NCBI GenBank assembly: GCA_964454645.1
Contig: CAYVTM010000001.1
Location: 434,001-498,000, forward strand
Length of the DNA stretch: 64,000 nucleotides
Source of the DNA: CAYVTM01 sp964454645
GTDB taxonomy: Bacteria; Bacteroidota; Bacteroidia; Sphingobacteriales; Sphingobacteriaceae
Direction: 5' to 3'
Shown: piece after piece, positions 26,383 to 35,735 of the stretch
How positions within the stretch are numbered: the first letter of the stretch is position 1
Layout: the number at the start of each line of letters is the position of its first letter
Translations under genes and position numbers: made by a program
Notes under the pieces: generated by a model
The model's database searches: none
What the model was told of the DNA's origin: nothing
The model's input: only the letters and a program-made list of their open reading frames with translations

Positions 26383-26462
26383 TAACTCCGCGAAAGAAAA
26401 CCTCTGCGTGCATTGCGGTCAAGCTTCTTTAAACTGCAATGCACACAGAGAAGTATTCTTCG
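26383..26462. repeat. Dispersed CTCTGCG-type hairpin repeat
   Basis: CTCTGCGTGCATTGCGG pairs with GCAATGCACACAGAG 35 bases further on to give a long imperfect hairpin. Outer arms TCCGCGAA and TTCTTCGGA extend it. It shares the CTCTGCGT...TGCGG core with elements at 37150-37260 and 46711-46900. No T-run follows, so it is not a plain terminator. Confidence 0.5.
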
Positions 26463-26524
26463 GATATGAGCTCTTATTATACCGGATTTTTCTTTCTGCT
26501 AAAAAATTGTGACAAAAAAATCTA

Positions 26525-26554
26525 TTGCTAACTATTTTAGAATTTCTATTTTCG
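26525..26554 (+). promoter_or_regulatory. Promoter of the MFS exporter gene
   Basis: TTG (26525-26527) and TATTTTCG (26547-26554) are 19 bp apart, one base off the -7 consensus. It sits inside the longer possible reading frame, which supports the downstream ATG at 26569 as the real start. Confidence 0.6.
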
Positions 26555-26568
26555 TGCAAATTTTTTTT

Positions 26569-27792
26569 ATGACAGTCAGTAAGAAATCTGCATTAGGGTT
26601 TATTTTTGTTACCATTTTAATTGATGTGATTGGCTTTGGGATCATTATTCCGGTGGTTCCTAAGTTAATTGAAGAACTTACCGGAACTGGAATCAGCGAA
26701 GCTTCCCGTTATGGCGGATGGTTGATGTTTGCTTATGCCATCATGCAGTTTTTCTTTTCTCCCATCCTGGGTGGGCTGAGCGACCGTTACGGACGACGTC
26801 CTATTCTTTTATTTTCTTTATTCGGATTAGGTATCGATTATATTTTTATGGCCTTCGCTCCCACTATTGTTTGGCTATTTATCGGCCGAATCATTGCCGG
26901 AATCGGCGGTGCCAGCTTTACAACGGCAACGGCTTATATTTCGGATATCAGTGAGCCTGAAAAGAAAGCACAAAATTTCGGGCTCATTGGTGCAGCTTTC
27001 GGATTGGGGTTCATTATCGGTCCGGTAATCGGGGGTATCGCCAGCCAATGGGGCCCTCGTGTACCTTTCCTCGTTGCATCGGCACTCACCCTGATCAATT
27101 TGGTTTACGGGTATTTTATTCTTCCGGAATCTTTGGATAAAGAAAAACGCAGGGCTTATAGTTGGAAACGGGCAAATCCAATCGGATCTTTAATGCATTT
27201 ACGAAAATATCCGGTAGTATCGGGTTTGGTGGTTTCTTTTGTATTGATTTATATCGGTGCGCATGCCGTACAATCTAACTGGACTTATTATACCATGTTA
27301 AAGTTTAATTGGTCGGAACAATGGGTGGGTTATTCCTTAGGCTTCGTCGGATTAATGGTTGCGATTGTTCAGGGCGGTTTGATACGAGTCATCAATCCGA
27401 GGTTAGGCCAGAATAAATCGGTGTATGTAGGGCTCATGTTATATAGTATAGGAATGCTGTTATTTGCTTTCGCCACTACAGGCTGGATGATGATATTCTT
27501 TCTGGTTCCGTATTGCCTGGGCGGTATTTGCGGCCCGGCTTTACAAGGTATTATTTCCAATCAGGTTCCCGACAGTGAACAGGGTGAATTACAAGGAGCC
27601 TTAACCAGTCTAATCAGCGTGACTTCGATTATCGGCCCTTTAATTATGAATAATTTGTTTGCCTACTTCACCAGCACAAAAGCTCCGGTATATTTTCCGG
27701 GAGCGCCCTTTATTTTGGCTTCGGCATTATGTTTTTTAAGCGTGATTTTTGCCTTCCGGTCTTTATCGGGTAGATTCATTAAGTCCAGTTAA
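26569..27792 (+). CDS. MFS transporter, TCR/Tet-like drug exporter family
   Basis: The ATG at 26569 is chosen over 26509 because a promoter lies between them, and because TetA-like proteins begin just before the first helix (ALGFIFVTILIDVIGFGIII). The 407-residue product has 12 helices and MFS motif A (GGLSDRYGRRPILL) after helix 2. The GRIIAGIGGASFTTATAYIS and GAAFGLGFIIGPVIGG segments fit TetA-type H+ antiporters. It may export a drug or metabolite; resistance to tetracycline should not be assumed from family alone. The end overlaps the convergent GreA-like gene by 4 bp. Confidence 0.87.
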   Translation: MTVSKKSALGFIFVTILIDVIGFGIIIPVVPKLIEELTGTGISEASRYGGWLMFAYAIMQFFFSPILGGLSDRYGRRPILLFSLFGLGIDYIFMAFAPTIVWLFIGRIIAGIGGASFTTATAYISDISEPEKKAQNFGLIGAAFGLGFIIGPVIGGIASQWGPRVPFLVASALTLINLVYGYFILPESLDKEKRRAYSWKRANPIGSLMHLRKYPVVSGLVVSFVLIYIGAHAVQSNWTYYTMLKFNWSEQWVGYSLGFVGLMVAIVQGGLIRVINPRLGQNKSVYVGLMLYSIGMLLFAFATTGWMMIFFLVPYCLGGICGPALQGIISNQVPDSEQGELQGALTSLISVTSIIGPLIMNNLFAYFTSTKAPVYFPGAPFILASALCFLSVIFAFRSLSGRFIKSS

Positions 27793-28280
27793 GAAACTTT
27801 ATTAATCATATATTCCATATTATTAAACCGGAAGGTATCCCCTGCTTTCCGGTTGAATAATTCCTTGGCGATAGGCGATTCCACAGAAATAATATAGTAT
27901 TCTCTATCCCCTGCTTTATATTTTCCGGATGCTGTTGCCAGATAGAAATTTCCACGGTTCGTTTCCACGATACTGCCCTGAACAGCCTTATCCTGTTGAA
28001 TATCGATTCTTAAACGTTTCAGAAATAATGCTTGCTTTTCCCATTCACGTATTTGTCTGCCCAACTTTTCTAATTCCAGTTGAACCATCGCTCTGCCTGT
28101 TTCGTGTTTATCTCCGGCGGTACTTTTTGTTTCCTGTTCATGGGCTTCTTTCGCCTGAAGAATTGCTTGCCTACAGGTCGCTATACGTTCCGACACGATT
28201 TGATCACAATAGTCATGAAGTATTTTTTTGTGCTTAGATATTTCCATTCGCCATAATTCTGTTTTCAAAGATAAGCGCAT
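27789..28280 (-). CDS. GreA/GreB-like transcript-cleavage-factor family protein
   Basis: Up to 163 residues; an internal start at 28247 (MEISKHKK) is also plausible. The N-terminal half is a long helical hairpin (coiled coil, residues about 12-80) with HETGRAMVQLELEKL. The C-terminal half is a GreA-type FKBP-like domain containing YYIISVESPIAKELFNRKAG followed by DTFRF. It should bind RNA polymerase through the C-terminal domain and reach the secondary channel with the coiled coil. The usual acidic tip residues of GreA are not obvious, so it could be a Gfh/Rnk-like modulator. Databases often mislabel this family as 3-oxoacyl-ACP synthase. Confidence 0.75.
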   Translation of the reverse strand: MRLSLKTELWRMEISKHKKILHDYCDQIVSERIATCRQAILQAKEAHEQETKSTAGDKHETGRAMVQLELEKLGRQIREWEKQALFLKRLRIDIQQDKAVQGSIVETNRGNFYLATASGKYKAGDREYYIISVESPIAKELFNRKAGDTFRFNNMEYMINKVS

Positions 28281-28304
28281 AAATGAAAAATATTATCTTC
28301 GTTT

Positions 28305-29687
28305 ATGCTTAAAAGGATTATAACCCATATTCGAAGTACGGAGTATATATTTCATAAACTGAAAGCGCATACCACCGAGCGGCAATTTATCTTAATTGCT
28401 GGTATGATGATTGGTTTTTCGGCGGGTCTTGCTGCAATTGTATTAAAATTATTGACACATTTTTTACGGAATGTATTGGTATCGGCAACACAGGTTAATT
28501 ATACAGATTATCTGTATGCTGCGGGTCCTTTGGTTGGGTTTTTCTTAAGTTTTTCTTATGGTGCTTATTTTCATCGCCTGCTTATATTAAGGGGTGCTTC
28601 GGATGTACTGTATGCGATTAAACGAAAATTCAGTTTACTGGCACCGCATAAAATCTATTCCAACCTGATTACTGCTTCCCTCACTGTTGGTTTTGGTGGA
28701 TCGGTAGGTCTCGAAGCACCTATCGTAGCAAGCGGTTCAGCCCTTGGGTCAAATTTCGGGCGCGTTTATCGACTGAGTCAGAAAAACAGAACCCTGCTCA
28801 TTGCCTGTGGTGCTGCAGGAGGAATTGCGGCAGTATTTAACGCACCTATCGCCGGTGTTATTTTTTCTATAGAAGTATTATTGGCGGAAGTTAGCTTAAC
28901 AGCTTTCATTCCTTTAATTATCGCGGCTGTTTGTGGTTCCTTAAGTTCGATGTTATTATTGAATGAAGAAATTTTATTGACCTATAAGCACTACCTCTTT
29001 TTTAATTATACCAATCTTCCCTTTTATATTTTATTGGCTGTACTTGCCGGGCTTTATTCTACCTATTATACGAGTGTTGCTATTTACATTCAAAAGGTAT
29101 TCAGTAATCTGAAAAACAAATGGTTAAGAATACTATACGGAGGAATGGCTCTGGGTTTATTGGTGATTCTTTTTCCGACTTTGTTTGGTGAAGGTTATGA
29201 GAGTATTCACGCCTTGTTATATGGCAATTATAAACAGTTATTTTCGAATCTGAGCTTGTTTCAAAATATCGGAATGGATATTTCCGGTACCATCATTATC
29301 GGAATGATAAGCATTTTGTTTTTGAAAGTTGTGGCCACCTCCATAACCCTTGCTTCAGGTGGTAATGGGGGTAACTTCGCCCCTTCTTTGTTTGCAGGAG
29401 CTTTTCTCGGGTCGAGTTTTGCTGTTTGTATAAATGAAAGCGGATTATACACCCTGCCCGTTGCAAACTTTACAATTGTAGGAATGGCAGCAGTGATGAG
29501 CGGGGTTCTTCATGCTCCCCTCTCTGCTATTTTCCTTATTGCAGAAGTTACAGGAGGCTATGAACTGATGATTCCCTTAATGACATGTTCGGCACTGAGT
29601 TTTGCGATAGCCAAACATTTCAATTCCATTTCCATCGACAAAAGAAGTTTAATAGGTAAATTAACAAAGGATGAATTGATACATTAA
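28305..29687 (+). CDS. ClC-family chloride channel or H+/Cl- exchanger
   Basis: A 460-residue, multi-helix membrane protein. The selectivity segments are present: GGSVGLEAPIVASGSALGS (with the gating Glu of the GxEAP variant) and GGNGGNFAPSLFAGAFLGSS. No CBS domains follow, as in bacterial ClC-ec1. The gating Glu suggests regulated chloride conduction or exchange, used for acid resistance or volume control. A HEAT-like gene follows after 28 bp. Confidence 0.9.
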   Translation: MLKRIITHIRSTEYIFHKLKAHTTERQFILIAGMMIGFSAGLAAIVLKLLTHFLRNVLVSATQVNYTDYLYAAGPLVGFFLSFSYGAYFHRLLILRGASDVLYAIKRKFSLLAPHKIYSNLITASLTVGFGGSVGLEAPIVASGSALGSNFGRVYRLSQKNRTLLIACGAAGGIAAVFNAPIAGVIFSIEVLLAEVSLTAFIPLIIAAVCGSLSSMLLLNEEILLTYKHYLFFNYTNLPFYILLAVLAGLYSTYYTSVAIYIQKVFSNLKNKWLRILYGGMALGLLVILFPTLFGEGYESIHALLYGNYKQLFSNLSLFQNIGMDISGTIIIGMISILFLKVVATSITLASGGNGGNFAPSLFAGAFLGSSFAVCINESGLYTLPVANFTIVGMAAVMSGVLHAPLSAIFLIAEVTGGYELMIPLMTCSALSFAIAKHFNSISIDKRSLIGKLTKDELIH

Positions 29688-29715
29688 TCGATGGGATGTA
29701 TCCCAATAAATTTAT

Positions 29716-30246
29716 ATGAACCTCGAAAAAGAACTGCTAAAAGATCGTTCAAAAGCACACATACAGCGTATGGCTTCTTATATTTCGAACAATGAAAAAC
29801 ACTTTGAATCCCTGATGCATATCGTCCTGAGATCTGAAAATGATATTCTTCGTCAGAGATCTGCCTGGTTGATGAGTACGGTGTTTGATACATCACCCTT
29901 TCTGCTTATGCCATACTTAGAGCAATTAATTGATATGCTCGGGGAAAATAATTTGCATGATGCACTGAAACGTAATATCACCCGTGTTTTGCAAGCAATT
30001 AGTATTCCCGAAAATTTACAAGGCAAAGCGCTCGATGCATGCTATCGCTTATTCAGATCATCGGAAGAAGCAGTTGCCATTAAAGTGTTTGCAATGTCGG
30101 TGGTAGCTAATATTATTCAGAATTATCCCGAATTGAAAGAAGAGTTTTTATACGATATCGAACAACAATACCCCTATTCATCGGCCGGATTTCGATCCCG
30201 GGCAAAAAAAATCATTACCAATTTGAAAAAACGAAGCCGGCTCTAA
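29716..30246 (+). CDS. HEAT-like helical repeat protein, unknown function
   Basis: A 176-residue all-helical cytosolic protein with HEAT/ARM-like pairs (LRQRSAWLMSTVFDTSPFLL, then LKRNITRVLQAISI and AVAIKVFAMSVVANIIQNYP). Such repeats serve as protein-binding scaffolds. It has no signal peptide and ends in a basic tail. It is probably co-transcribed with the ClC gene; the partner is unknown. Confidence 0.65.
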   Translation: MNLEKELLKDRSKAHIQRMASYISNNEKHFESLMHIVLRSENDILRQRSAWLMSTVFDTSPFLLMPYLEQLIDMLGENNLHDALKRNITRVLQAISIPENLQGKALDACYRLFRSSEEAVAIKVFAMSVVANIIQNYPELKEEFLYDIEQQYPYSSAGFRSRAKKIITNLKKRSRL

Positions 30247-30280
30247 ACATTTTTACAGTATTTCTGCTTTATAGCATAAG

Positions 30281-30676
30281 ATGGACAAGATTATATGCTT
30301 TGATGGTAAATGCCAATTCTGTATTGCAGTAGTGAAGTTTATCATCCAAAGAGATCCGAAATATAAATTGCGTTTTGCTCCTATTCAATCTCAGCAGGCG
30401 CGTATTTTATTAAAAGAACGAGGGATGAATTTCATCGGGTTGAATACCATTTATTTCATCGATAATCAGAAGATCTATCAACGTTCAGAAGCTGTTCTGC
30501 GTATTTTAGGGTCTATGCCTTATCCTTATAAGGCATTGATAGTTTTTCGTATGATTCCTCGCAGTTTACGTGATGCTTTTTACAAATGGTTTGTGGCAAG
30601 CCGATACAAATGGTTTGGTAAAAATGATAAGGACTTTGTTTTTCAGGAAGCCGATAAAAAACATTTTATCGTTTAA
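30281..30676 (+). CDS. DCC-family thiol-disulfide oxidoreductase-like protein (DUF393)
   Basis: A 131-residue protein with the family motif DGKCQFC (residues 9-15, DxxCxxC) at the start of a thioredoxin-like fold. It then has YKLRFAPIQS, IYFIDNQKIYQRSEAVL and the C-terminal RDAFYKWFVASRYKWFG. These are all typical of DUF393/YuxK. The Cys pair suggests redox activity, though no substrate is established for the family. Its stop codon abuts the stop of the convergent YkgJ gene. Confidence 0.88.
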   Translation: MDKIICFDGKCQFCIAVVKFIIQRDPKYKLRFAPIQSQQARILLKERGMNFIGLNTIYFIDNQKIYQRSEAVLRILGSMPYPYKALIVFRMIPRSLRDAFYKWFVASRYKWFGKNDKDFVFQEADKKHFIV

Positions 30677-31168
30677 TTATTTGAATTCCTTTTTCAGATT
30701 TTCAACAATATCAAATACTGCCGGGCAATAAAGCGTATTCTGAAGCGTAATATCCAGAATACTTTTTAATTGCTGTTCATCGGTATGCGGATATCCCCGG
30801 CATGCTTCAGGACGTGCTTCGTAAATATTGCATTTATTATCTTTTGCCAGGAAAGGACAAGGCGCGCCATTATGAACCATATCTCCTTCTTCATCCATGT
30901 GTAAATAGGTATTGATGAAAGCATCTGTCTTTAATCCTAAAAATTTAGAGATACGTTTAATATCCTTAGGCTCAAAAGTCGGGCTGATGGATTTACAGCA
31001 GTTTGCACAATCCAGGCAGTCGATTTTCCGGAAGGCTTGTTCATGATACACATCCACGAGATCATCGAGATCTTTTCTACGGCTTCTTTTCAGCCGCGCA
31101 AAAAATTTCTCGTTCTCCTTATAATAGCGTTTAGCTTTTCTACTGAATGACTTTAGATCGATTTGCAT
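30677..31168 (-). CDS. YkgJ-family cysteine-cluster protein
   Basis: A 163-residue protein with the metal-binding cluster CLDCANCCKSISP (about residues 55-67), CPFLAKDNKCNIYEARPEAC (about 103-122) and GYPH after it. These Cys residues probably bind Zn or an Fe-S cluster, and the biochemical role is unknown. Its start overlaps the stop of the diacylglycerol-kinase gene by one base, so it is co-translated. Confidence 0.87.
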   Translation of the reverse strand: MQIDLKSFSRKAKRYYKENEKFFARLKRSRRKDLDDLVDVYHEQAFRKIDCLDCANCCKSISPTFEPKDIKRISKFLGLKTDAFINTYLHMDEEGDMVHNGAPCPFLAKDNKCNIYEARPEACRGYPHTDEQQLKSILDITLQNTLYCPAVFDIVENLKKEFK

Positions 31169-31530
31169 TAAACTAATTTTGGGATAAAGATAAGAAGTCC
31201 TATGATACCTGAAAGAATTGCAGCAACGAATACGGCTGCTGCAGAAACATCTTTCACATATTTAATGTGCTTATTGTGTTGAGGCTCTATCCAGTCACAC
31301 AATCTTTCAATCGCCGAATTAATTAATTCGCAACAAATCACCAATGCTATGCAGAACGAGCAAATTATCCATTCGGTAATACTGATGGACAGCATCCATC
31401 CTAAAGAAATCACGAATATAGAGGCTGCTAAATGTATTTGAGCATGATGTTCATATCTAAAAAAAGAGTACAGACCTTTACATGCATATCCAAATGCCTG
31501 TATTCTTTTCTTAAACCAAGCAGGTTTCAT
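31168..31530 (-). CDS. dgkA: Diacylglycerol/undecaprenol kinase family protein
   Basis: A 120-residue inner-membrane protein with three helices. ARNEE-type family features are seen as YEHHAQIHLAASIFVISLGW, the catalytic region CELINSAIERLCDWI (Glu and Asn of the NSAIE motif), and KHIKYVKDVSAAAVFVAAI. In this small membrane family Gram-negative members phosphorylate diacylglycerol and many others phosphorylate undecaprenol to feed cell-wall synthesis. The substrate cannot be decided here. It lies between the S46 peptidase and YkgJ genes, 5 bp after the former. Confidence 0.88.
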   Translation of the reverse strand: MKPAWFKKRIQAFGYACKGLYSFFRYEHHAQIHLAASIFVISLGWMLSISITEWIICSFCIALVICCELINSAIERLCDWIEPQHNKHIKYVKDVSAAAVFVAAILSGIIGLLIFIPKLV

Positions 31531-31535
31531 TGTTT

Positions 31536-33719
31536 TTACTTTACACCCAATTCTTTCAGGATAAAGTCGGCTTTATCCACTTCCTGCGCAACCCATAATA
31601 TGAAACGTATATCAACACCGATCGATCGGCTGTAGGATTCGTTCCAGGCGAAATCATTAATGGTTGCTTCATAAGCCCGGTCGAAATTCACTCCGACTAA
31701 TTCACCGTTTTCATTCATAATCGGGCTTCCCGAGTTTCCACCGGTGGTATCCATGTTATAAAGCAGGGCCACCGGAACATTTTTCCCGTCGCGGGTACGG
31801 TATTTACCTAATTTCTTTTGTTTATAAAGCTCGCGGATAACCGGCGGCATATAATAATCTCCCGATCCCTCCCCTTTTTCTATCAATCCGCTTAAGGTAG
31901 TAATAGGTTTCATATACGTAGCATCCGAAGGAGAATATCCGCGAATATAACCGTATGTTAAACGCAGGGTACGGTTGGCATCCGGAATAAAATCCGATTG
32001 GCTGTATAACATTTTAATATCTACATAATCGGCTAATAATGTATTCAGCTTTCCGTCTCGTATTTTTTTTATAGCATTAAAAGTGTCGAGCACCTGAAGT
32101 GTACTCTGAGCCAGATCAAGCATCGGATCGCTGAACTTCATAAAATCATTGAGCGGTTTTGCCAATAAACCATCGAAGAAAAAGGGATCCTTGAATTTCG
32201 TTTTTGCGAACAAATATTCTACATATTTATCAACTGCCTGTTCATAGTTTTTGGTGTTCGTGTAATCGAATCCCGGGATAATTTTTATTTGTTGATTATC
32301 ATGAATCAGATTTAATCCATCTAATAAAATTTTTTTCAATAAACGTTTATCACTTTCCAATACATAACTTTCATAAACAGCCGTACCGCTTCTTAACACA
32401 GCCGATTTGCCTTCGTTATATACCTTCTCCCGATTACTCGCATCCGCATCCTCTATTTTTTTACGTAAAGAAATAATTAAACTCGCGGCACGTAAAGAAT
32501 TGGTGCTGGGTATGGTTTGCGTTAAAACCAAATCTGCTTTGGCATCTTTAAATATTTCATCATACACCAAAGCGATGTTTGTTAACAAAGAGCCATATTT
32601 TTCTTTCAATGCTGCATCGGCATCGATAAATTCTTGTATAGCTTTTTCTTCGAGACGTTTTCGTTCTACTAAATCAATAGCTTTTAAGCCTTTTAATTTT
32701 CCTTTGTAATTTTTTTGAACATTCGCTTTACTTTTTATCCGGCTCGCTTGTTTCAGTTCCGACTCTTTATTGACAGAGCTTGCTTCCATCTGTGCATTCT
32801 GCCATTCGTATAAAGAAGAAATATAAGGAAGCATAAATTTCTCCTGGTATTCAATGTATTGCGAAGGGTAATTTCTAAAGGTTCTTCCGGGATATCCCAA
32901 AATAAAAACAAAATCTTCATCCTCTACTCCTGCCGGATTTATTTTTAAGATTTTTTTGGGAGTATAAGGGACATTATCTTTGGAATAGGTTGCAGAGCTG
33001 CCATCCTTGGCAACATAAGCTCTCACGAAAGAAAAATCGCCGGTATGACGCGGCCATACCCAATTGTCCGACTCCCCGCCAAACTCGCCGATAGCACGTT
33101 GCGGGATATAGACCAAACGCACATCCTGAATGGTTTTGTAGCGGAATAAAACATAAGTCCTTCCGATAAACATTTCCGATACTTCGGCTTTAATCGTTTT
33201 ATCTTTCTCCTCTTCTGCCTTTACAAGTTCCGCTATTTTTGAATGAATAAGATTGATCCGTTTACCCGGGTCGTTCTCCCCTTTTACAGCATCTAATATT
33301 TGTGTAGAAACATCTTCGTACGAATCGGTGATTCTGCAAGTAAGTCCTTTCGCCGGAATCTCCTCTTCGAACGTTCGTGCAACGAAACCATTCGTCAAAT
33401 AATCGTTTTCCGGAGTACTGGCCAGCTGCACAGCTCCAAAAGCACAGTGATGATTCGTAATGATTAATCCTTTTTCCGACACAAAAGACCCTGTACATCC
33501 TCCAACATTTACCAAGGCATCAATCAGGCTGATTCCATTCGGATTATATACCTCCGACTGATCAATCTTTAATCCGGCTTTTTTCAGGTCCAGCTTTTTT
33601 AATTCACTCAGGGGATACATCCCCTCGTCCGGAGGGCCGATTGCAAAGCTCTGGCTGATTAATCCGACAGATAGAAAAATCCCAAGGATTTTTTTTAGTT
33701 TCGTAAGGCGTAACATCAT
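31536..33719 (-). CDS. S46-family dipeptidyl-peptidase, DPP11 type
   Basis: A 727-residue exported serine peptidase (signal peptide ends near SQSFA). Chymotrypsin-like elements are clear: catalytic His in TNHHCAFGA (90-91), and Ser663 in GGNSGSP. The residue 18 after the catalytic Ser is Arg681 (VNFDRAYEAT). The Arg at this place (Arg673 in P. gingivalis DPP11) sets preference for Asp or Glu at P1, while DPP7 has Gly. It therefore probably removes N-terminal dipeptides ending in acidic residues in the periplasm, for peptide feeding. The Asp of the triad was not located with certainty. Confidence 0.92.
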   Translation of the reverse strand: MMLRLTKLKKILGIFLSVGLISQSFAIGPPDEGMYPLSELKKLDLKKAGLKIDQSEVYNPNGISLIDALVNVGGCTGSFVSEKGLIITNHHCAFGAVQLASTPENDYLTNGFVARTFEEEIPAKGLTCRITDSYEDVSTQILDAVKGENDPGKRINLIHSKIAELVKAEEEKDKTIKAEVSEMFIGRTYVLFRYKTIQDVRLVYIPQRAIGEFGGESDNWVWPRHTGDFSFVRAYVAKDGSSATYSKDNVPYTPKKILKINPAGVEDEDFVFILGYPGRTFRNYPSQYIEYQEKFMLPYISSLYEWQNAQMEASSVNKESELKQASRIKSKANVQKNYKGKLKGLKAIDLVERKRLEEKAIQEFIDADAALKEKYGSLLTNIALVYDEIFKDAKADLVLTQTIPSTNSLRAASLIISLRKKIEDADASNREKVYNEGKSAVLRSGTAVYESYVLESDKRLLKKILLDGLNLIHDNQQIKIIPGFDYTNTKNYEQAVDKYVEYLFAKTKFKDPFFFDGLLAKPLNDFMKFSDPMLDLAQSTLQVLDTFNAIKKIRDGKLNTLLADYVDIKMLYSQSDFIPDANRTLRLTYGYIRGYSPSDATYMKPITTLSGLIEKGEGSGDYYMPPVIRELYKQKKLGKYRTRDGKNVPVALLYNMDTTGGNSGSPIMNENGELVGVNFDRAYEATINDFAWNESYSRSIGVDIRFILWVAQEVDKADFILKELGVK

Positions 33720-33812
33720 TCGATAAAAATTTAGGTTAAAATAAATTCGTTCTTAAATACGATTTAAGAAACCATGAAGATAGGAAATTGTTAGGAAATT
33801 TGATAAAATACT

Positions 33813-34283
33813 ATGTCCGAAGACTTATACATATTACAAACAACCGATAAAGAAGCGCAGTACCGCTCGCTCCTTCCCCAGCTGAAAGCCCTGCTCGAAG
33901 ATGAGTCCGACCTTATTGCCAAGATGGCGAATACCTCCGCTGCATTGAAAGAAGCTTTTGGTTTTTGGTGGGTAGGTTTTTACCTGGTGAAAGAAAATGA
34001 ATTGGTATTAGGACCTTTTCAGGGGTCTGTTGCCTGTACCCGGATCGCTTATGGTAAGGGTGTTTGCGGAAGGGCGTGGGAATTGGCCGAACCGATTATT
34101 GTTGATGATGTGGATCAATTCCCCGGGCATATTGCCTGTAGTTCGGCATCTCAATCCGAAATAGTTATTCCTGTTTTTCAAAATAAAAAAGTGATAGCGG
34201 TATTAGATGTCGATAGCGAACACTTAGCCCATTTTGATCAGTACGATAAAAAATATCTCGAACAGCTCGTAGCGATGTTATGA
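33813..34283 (+). CDS. msrC: Free methionine-(R)-sulfoxide reductase (GAF-domain fRMsr)
   Basis: A 156-residue single GAF domain. The three family cysteines are present: Cys75 (VACTRIAYG), Cys85 (GVCGRAWE) and Cys109 (FPGHIACSSASQSEIVIPV). These carry out and recycle the thiol reaction that reduces free Met-R-sulfoxide, with thioredoxin as the expected donor. Its stop overlaps the start of the alpha/beta hydrolase gene (ATGA), so it opens a three-gene operon. A peptide MsrB is encoded at 62538. Confidence 0.9.
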   Translation: MSEDLYILQTTDKEAQYRSLLPQLKALLEDESDLIAKMANTSAALKEAFGFWWVGFYLVKENELVLGPFQGSVACTRIAYGKGVCGRAWELAEPIIVDDVDQFPGHIACSSASQSEIVIPVFQNKKVIAVLDVDSEHLAHFDQYDKKYLEQLVAML

Positions 34284-34945
34284 ATAAACGTGTGATCTAC
34301 CTCATACCCGGATTGGCAACGGATGAACGTTCCTATAAATATTTAAACTTAGGCAATGAGGACATCAGACATATACACTGGATAGCGCATCTTAAAGGAG
34401 ATACTTTAGCAAGTTATGCCTTGCGTTTGTTGGAACAGATTGATACAAGCCGTCCGGTAGTGCTTATCGGTACCTCCTTAGGAGCCATGTTGGCCGTAGA
34501 AATATCCAAGCATATCCCAACGGAAAAAGTTATCCTCGTTTCGGGCATCGCTTCCCGTTTCGAACAGCCCCCTTATTTTAAATTTTTCAGAAACATTCCC
34601 TTATACCAATGGATTCCTGATTTTATTTTTTCGAATGTGGGCATCTGGTTTAAATTTTTATTTCAGAAAAGAAGATTGCCTGCATCCTGGAAAGGCCTGT
34701 TTACAGATATGTTCTCGGAACATTCTCCACGATTTCTAAAATGGTGTATGCATGCAGCCCTGCATTGGGACAATGAGCATGTTCCGGAAAATATGATCCG
34801 CTATCACGGAGATAAAGACAGTGTGTTTCCTTACAAGTATATTCATCAGGGAATCCGTATTCCGAATGGATCGCACATCATGATTTTCACACGCGCTAAA
34901 GAGATCAGCCATTTGATACAAGCAGAATTAGAAATAACCCCATGA
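34280..34945 (+). CDS. Alpha/beta-hydrolase family protein
   Basis: A 221-residue hydrolase. The nucleophile elbow GTSLGAMLAVE (GxSxG), the Asp in YHGDKDSVFP and the His in NGSHIMIF form the triad in the normal order. The lid between the nucleophile and Asp is short and aromatic (FRNIPLYQWIPDF). The substrate is unknown; esterase or thioesterase are possible. It overlaps both neighbours by 4 bp. Confidence 0.82.
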   Translation: MNKRVIYLIPGLATDERSYKYLNLGNEDIRHIHWIAHLKGDTLASYALRLLEQIDTSRPVVLIGTSLGAMLAVEISKHIPTEKVILVSGIASRFEQPPYFKFFRNIPLYQWIPDFIFSNVGIWFKFLFQKRRLPASWKGLFTDMFSEHSPRFLKWCMHAALHWDNEHVPENMIRYHGDKDSVFPYKYIHQGIRIPNGSHIMIFTRAKEISHLIQAELEITP

Positions 34946-35538
34946 TTTTACCACCATCCTTTTATCAGTCAGAAGATGTAGTCGGCATAGCCCGTGCGCT
35001 TATCGGGAAATTAGTATTTACAAGAATTGATAATGAATTGACAGGTGGAATTATTGTAGAGACCGAAGCGTACAAAGGCCCCGAAGACCGGGGCTCGCAT
35101 GCCCATCAGATGCGCCGTACGGCAAGGAACGAAAGTATGTATAGCGAAGGCGGTACAGCCTATGTGTATATCTGTTACGGTATTCATAATATGTTGAATG
35201 TAGTCACCAATCGTGCAGGTATTCCTCATGCCGTCCTGATTCGTGCCATCGAACCTTTAACCGGAATAAGAACCATGGTAGAACGCAGAGGCATACTCCA
35301 CTTTACGAAGCGCATTTGCGCCGGGCCCGGTTCTCTGGCAAAAGCCCTTGGTATCAGCAAAGCTCAGGACGGCATCAGTTTATTAGGCAAGGAACTCTGG
35401 CTCGAAGATCAGGACATGCCCCTGAATGAAGAAGAAATTATAGCTGCCCCTCGCGTAGGAATGAATTTTGACGGCCCTTATAAAAGCATCCCCTGGAGAT
35501 TTTATCTGAAGGGAAATAAGTTTGTGAGTAAGGGTTGA
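34942..35538 (+). CDS. DNA-3-methyladenine glycosylase (AAG/MPG family)
   Basis: A 198-residue base-excision repair enzyme. Family marks are GKLVFTRI, IVETEAYKGPEDRGSHA with the catalytic Glu, RRTARNESMY, GGTAYVYICYGIHNMLNVVT and the C-terminal PRVGMNFDGPYKSIPWRFY. It removes alkylated purines and hypoxanthine. Start codon overlap with the hydrolase gene suggests coupling. Length is normal for bacterial AAG. Confidence 0.94.
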   Translation: MILPPSFYQSEDVVGIARALIGKLVFTRIDNELTGGIIVETEAYKGPEDRGSHAHQMRRTARNESMYSEGGTAYVYICYGIHNMLNVVTNRAGIPHAVLIRAIEPLTGIRTMVERRGILHFTKRICAGPGSLAKALGISKAQDGISLLGKELWLEDQDMPLNEEEIIAAPRVGMNFDGPYKSIPWRFYLKGNKFVSKG

Positions 35539-35735
35539 TGGGTTACCTCTGTCCTTATAAAGCTTGGATGGTTACTGAGAATGGAGTATCTTAAACTAAG
35601 CCGAAATACGCTGTTTTAATGGGCTATTTGATATGCGTGAATATGGGCGTGTGTTAAAGTTAATGGAACCTGGAAAGACGACAATTCACACGATTACAAC
35701 TAACGCTTTGGACAAACTATTTATTAGACGCCAGA

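Noticed and set aside
27789..28280. 3-oxoacyl-ACP synthase
   Set aside because: This label is often attached to the family, but no ketosynthase fold or Cys is present; the C-terminal domain is GreA-like.
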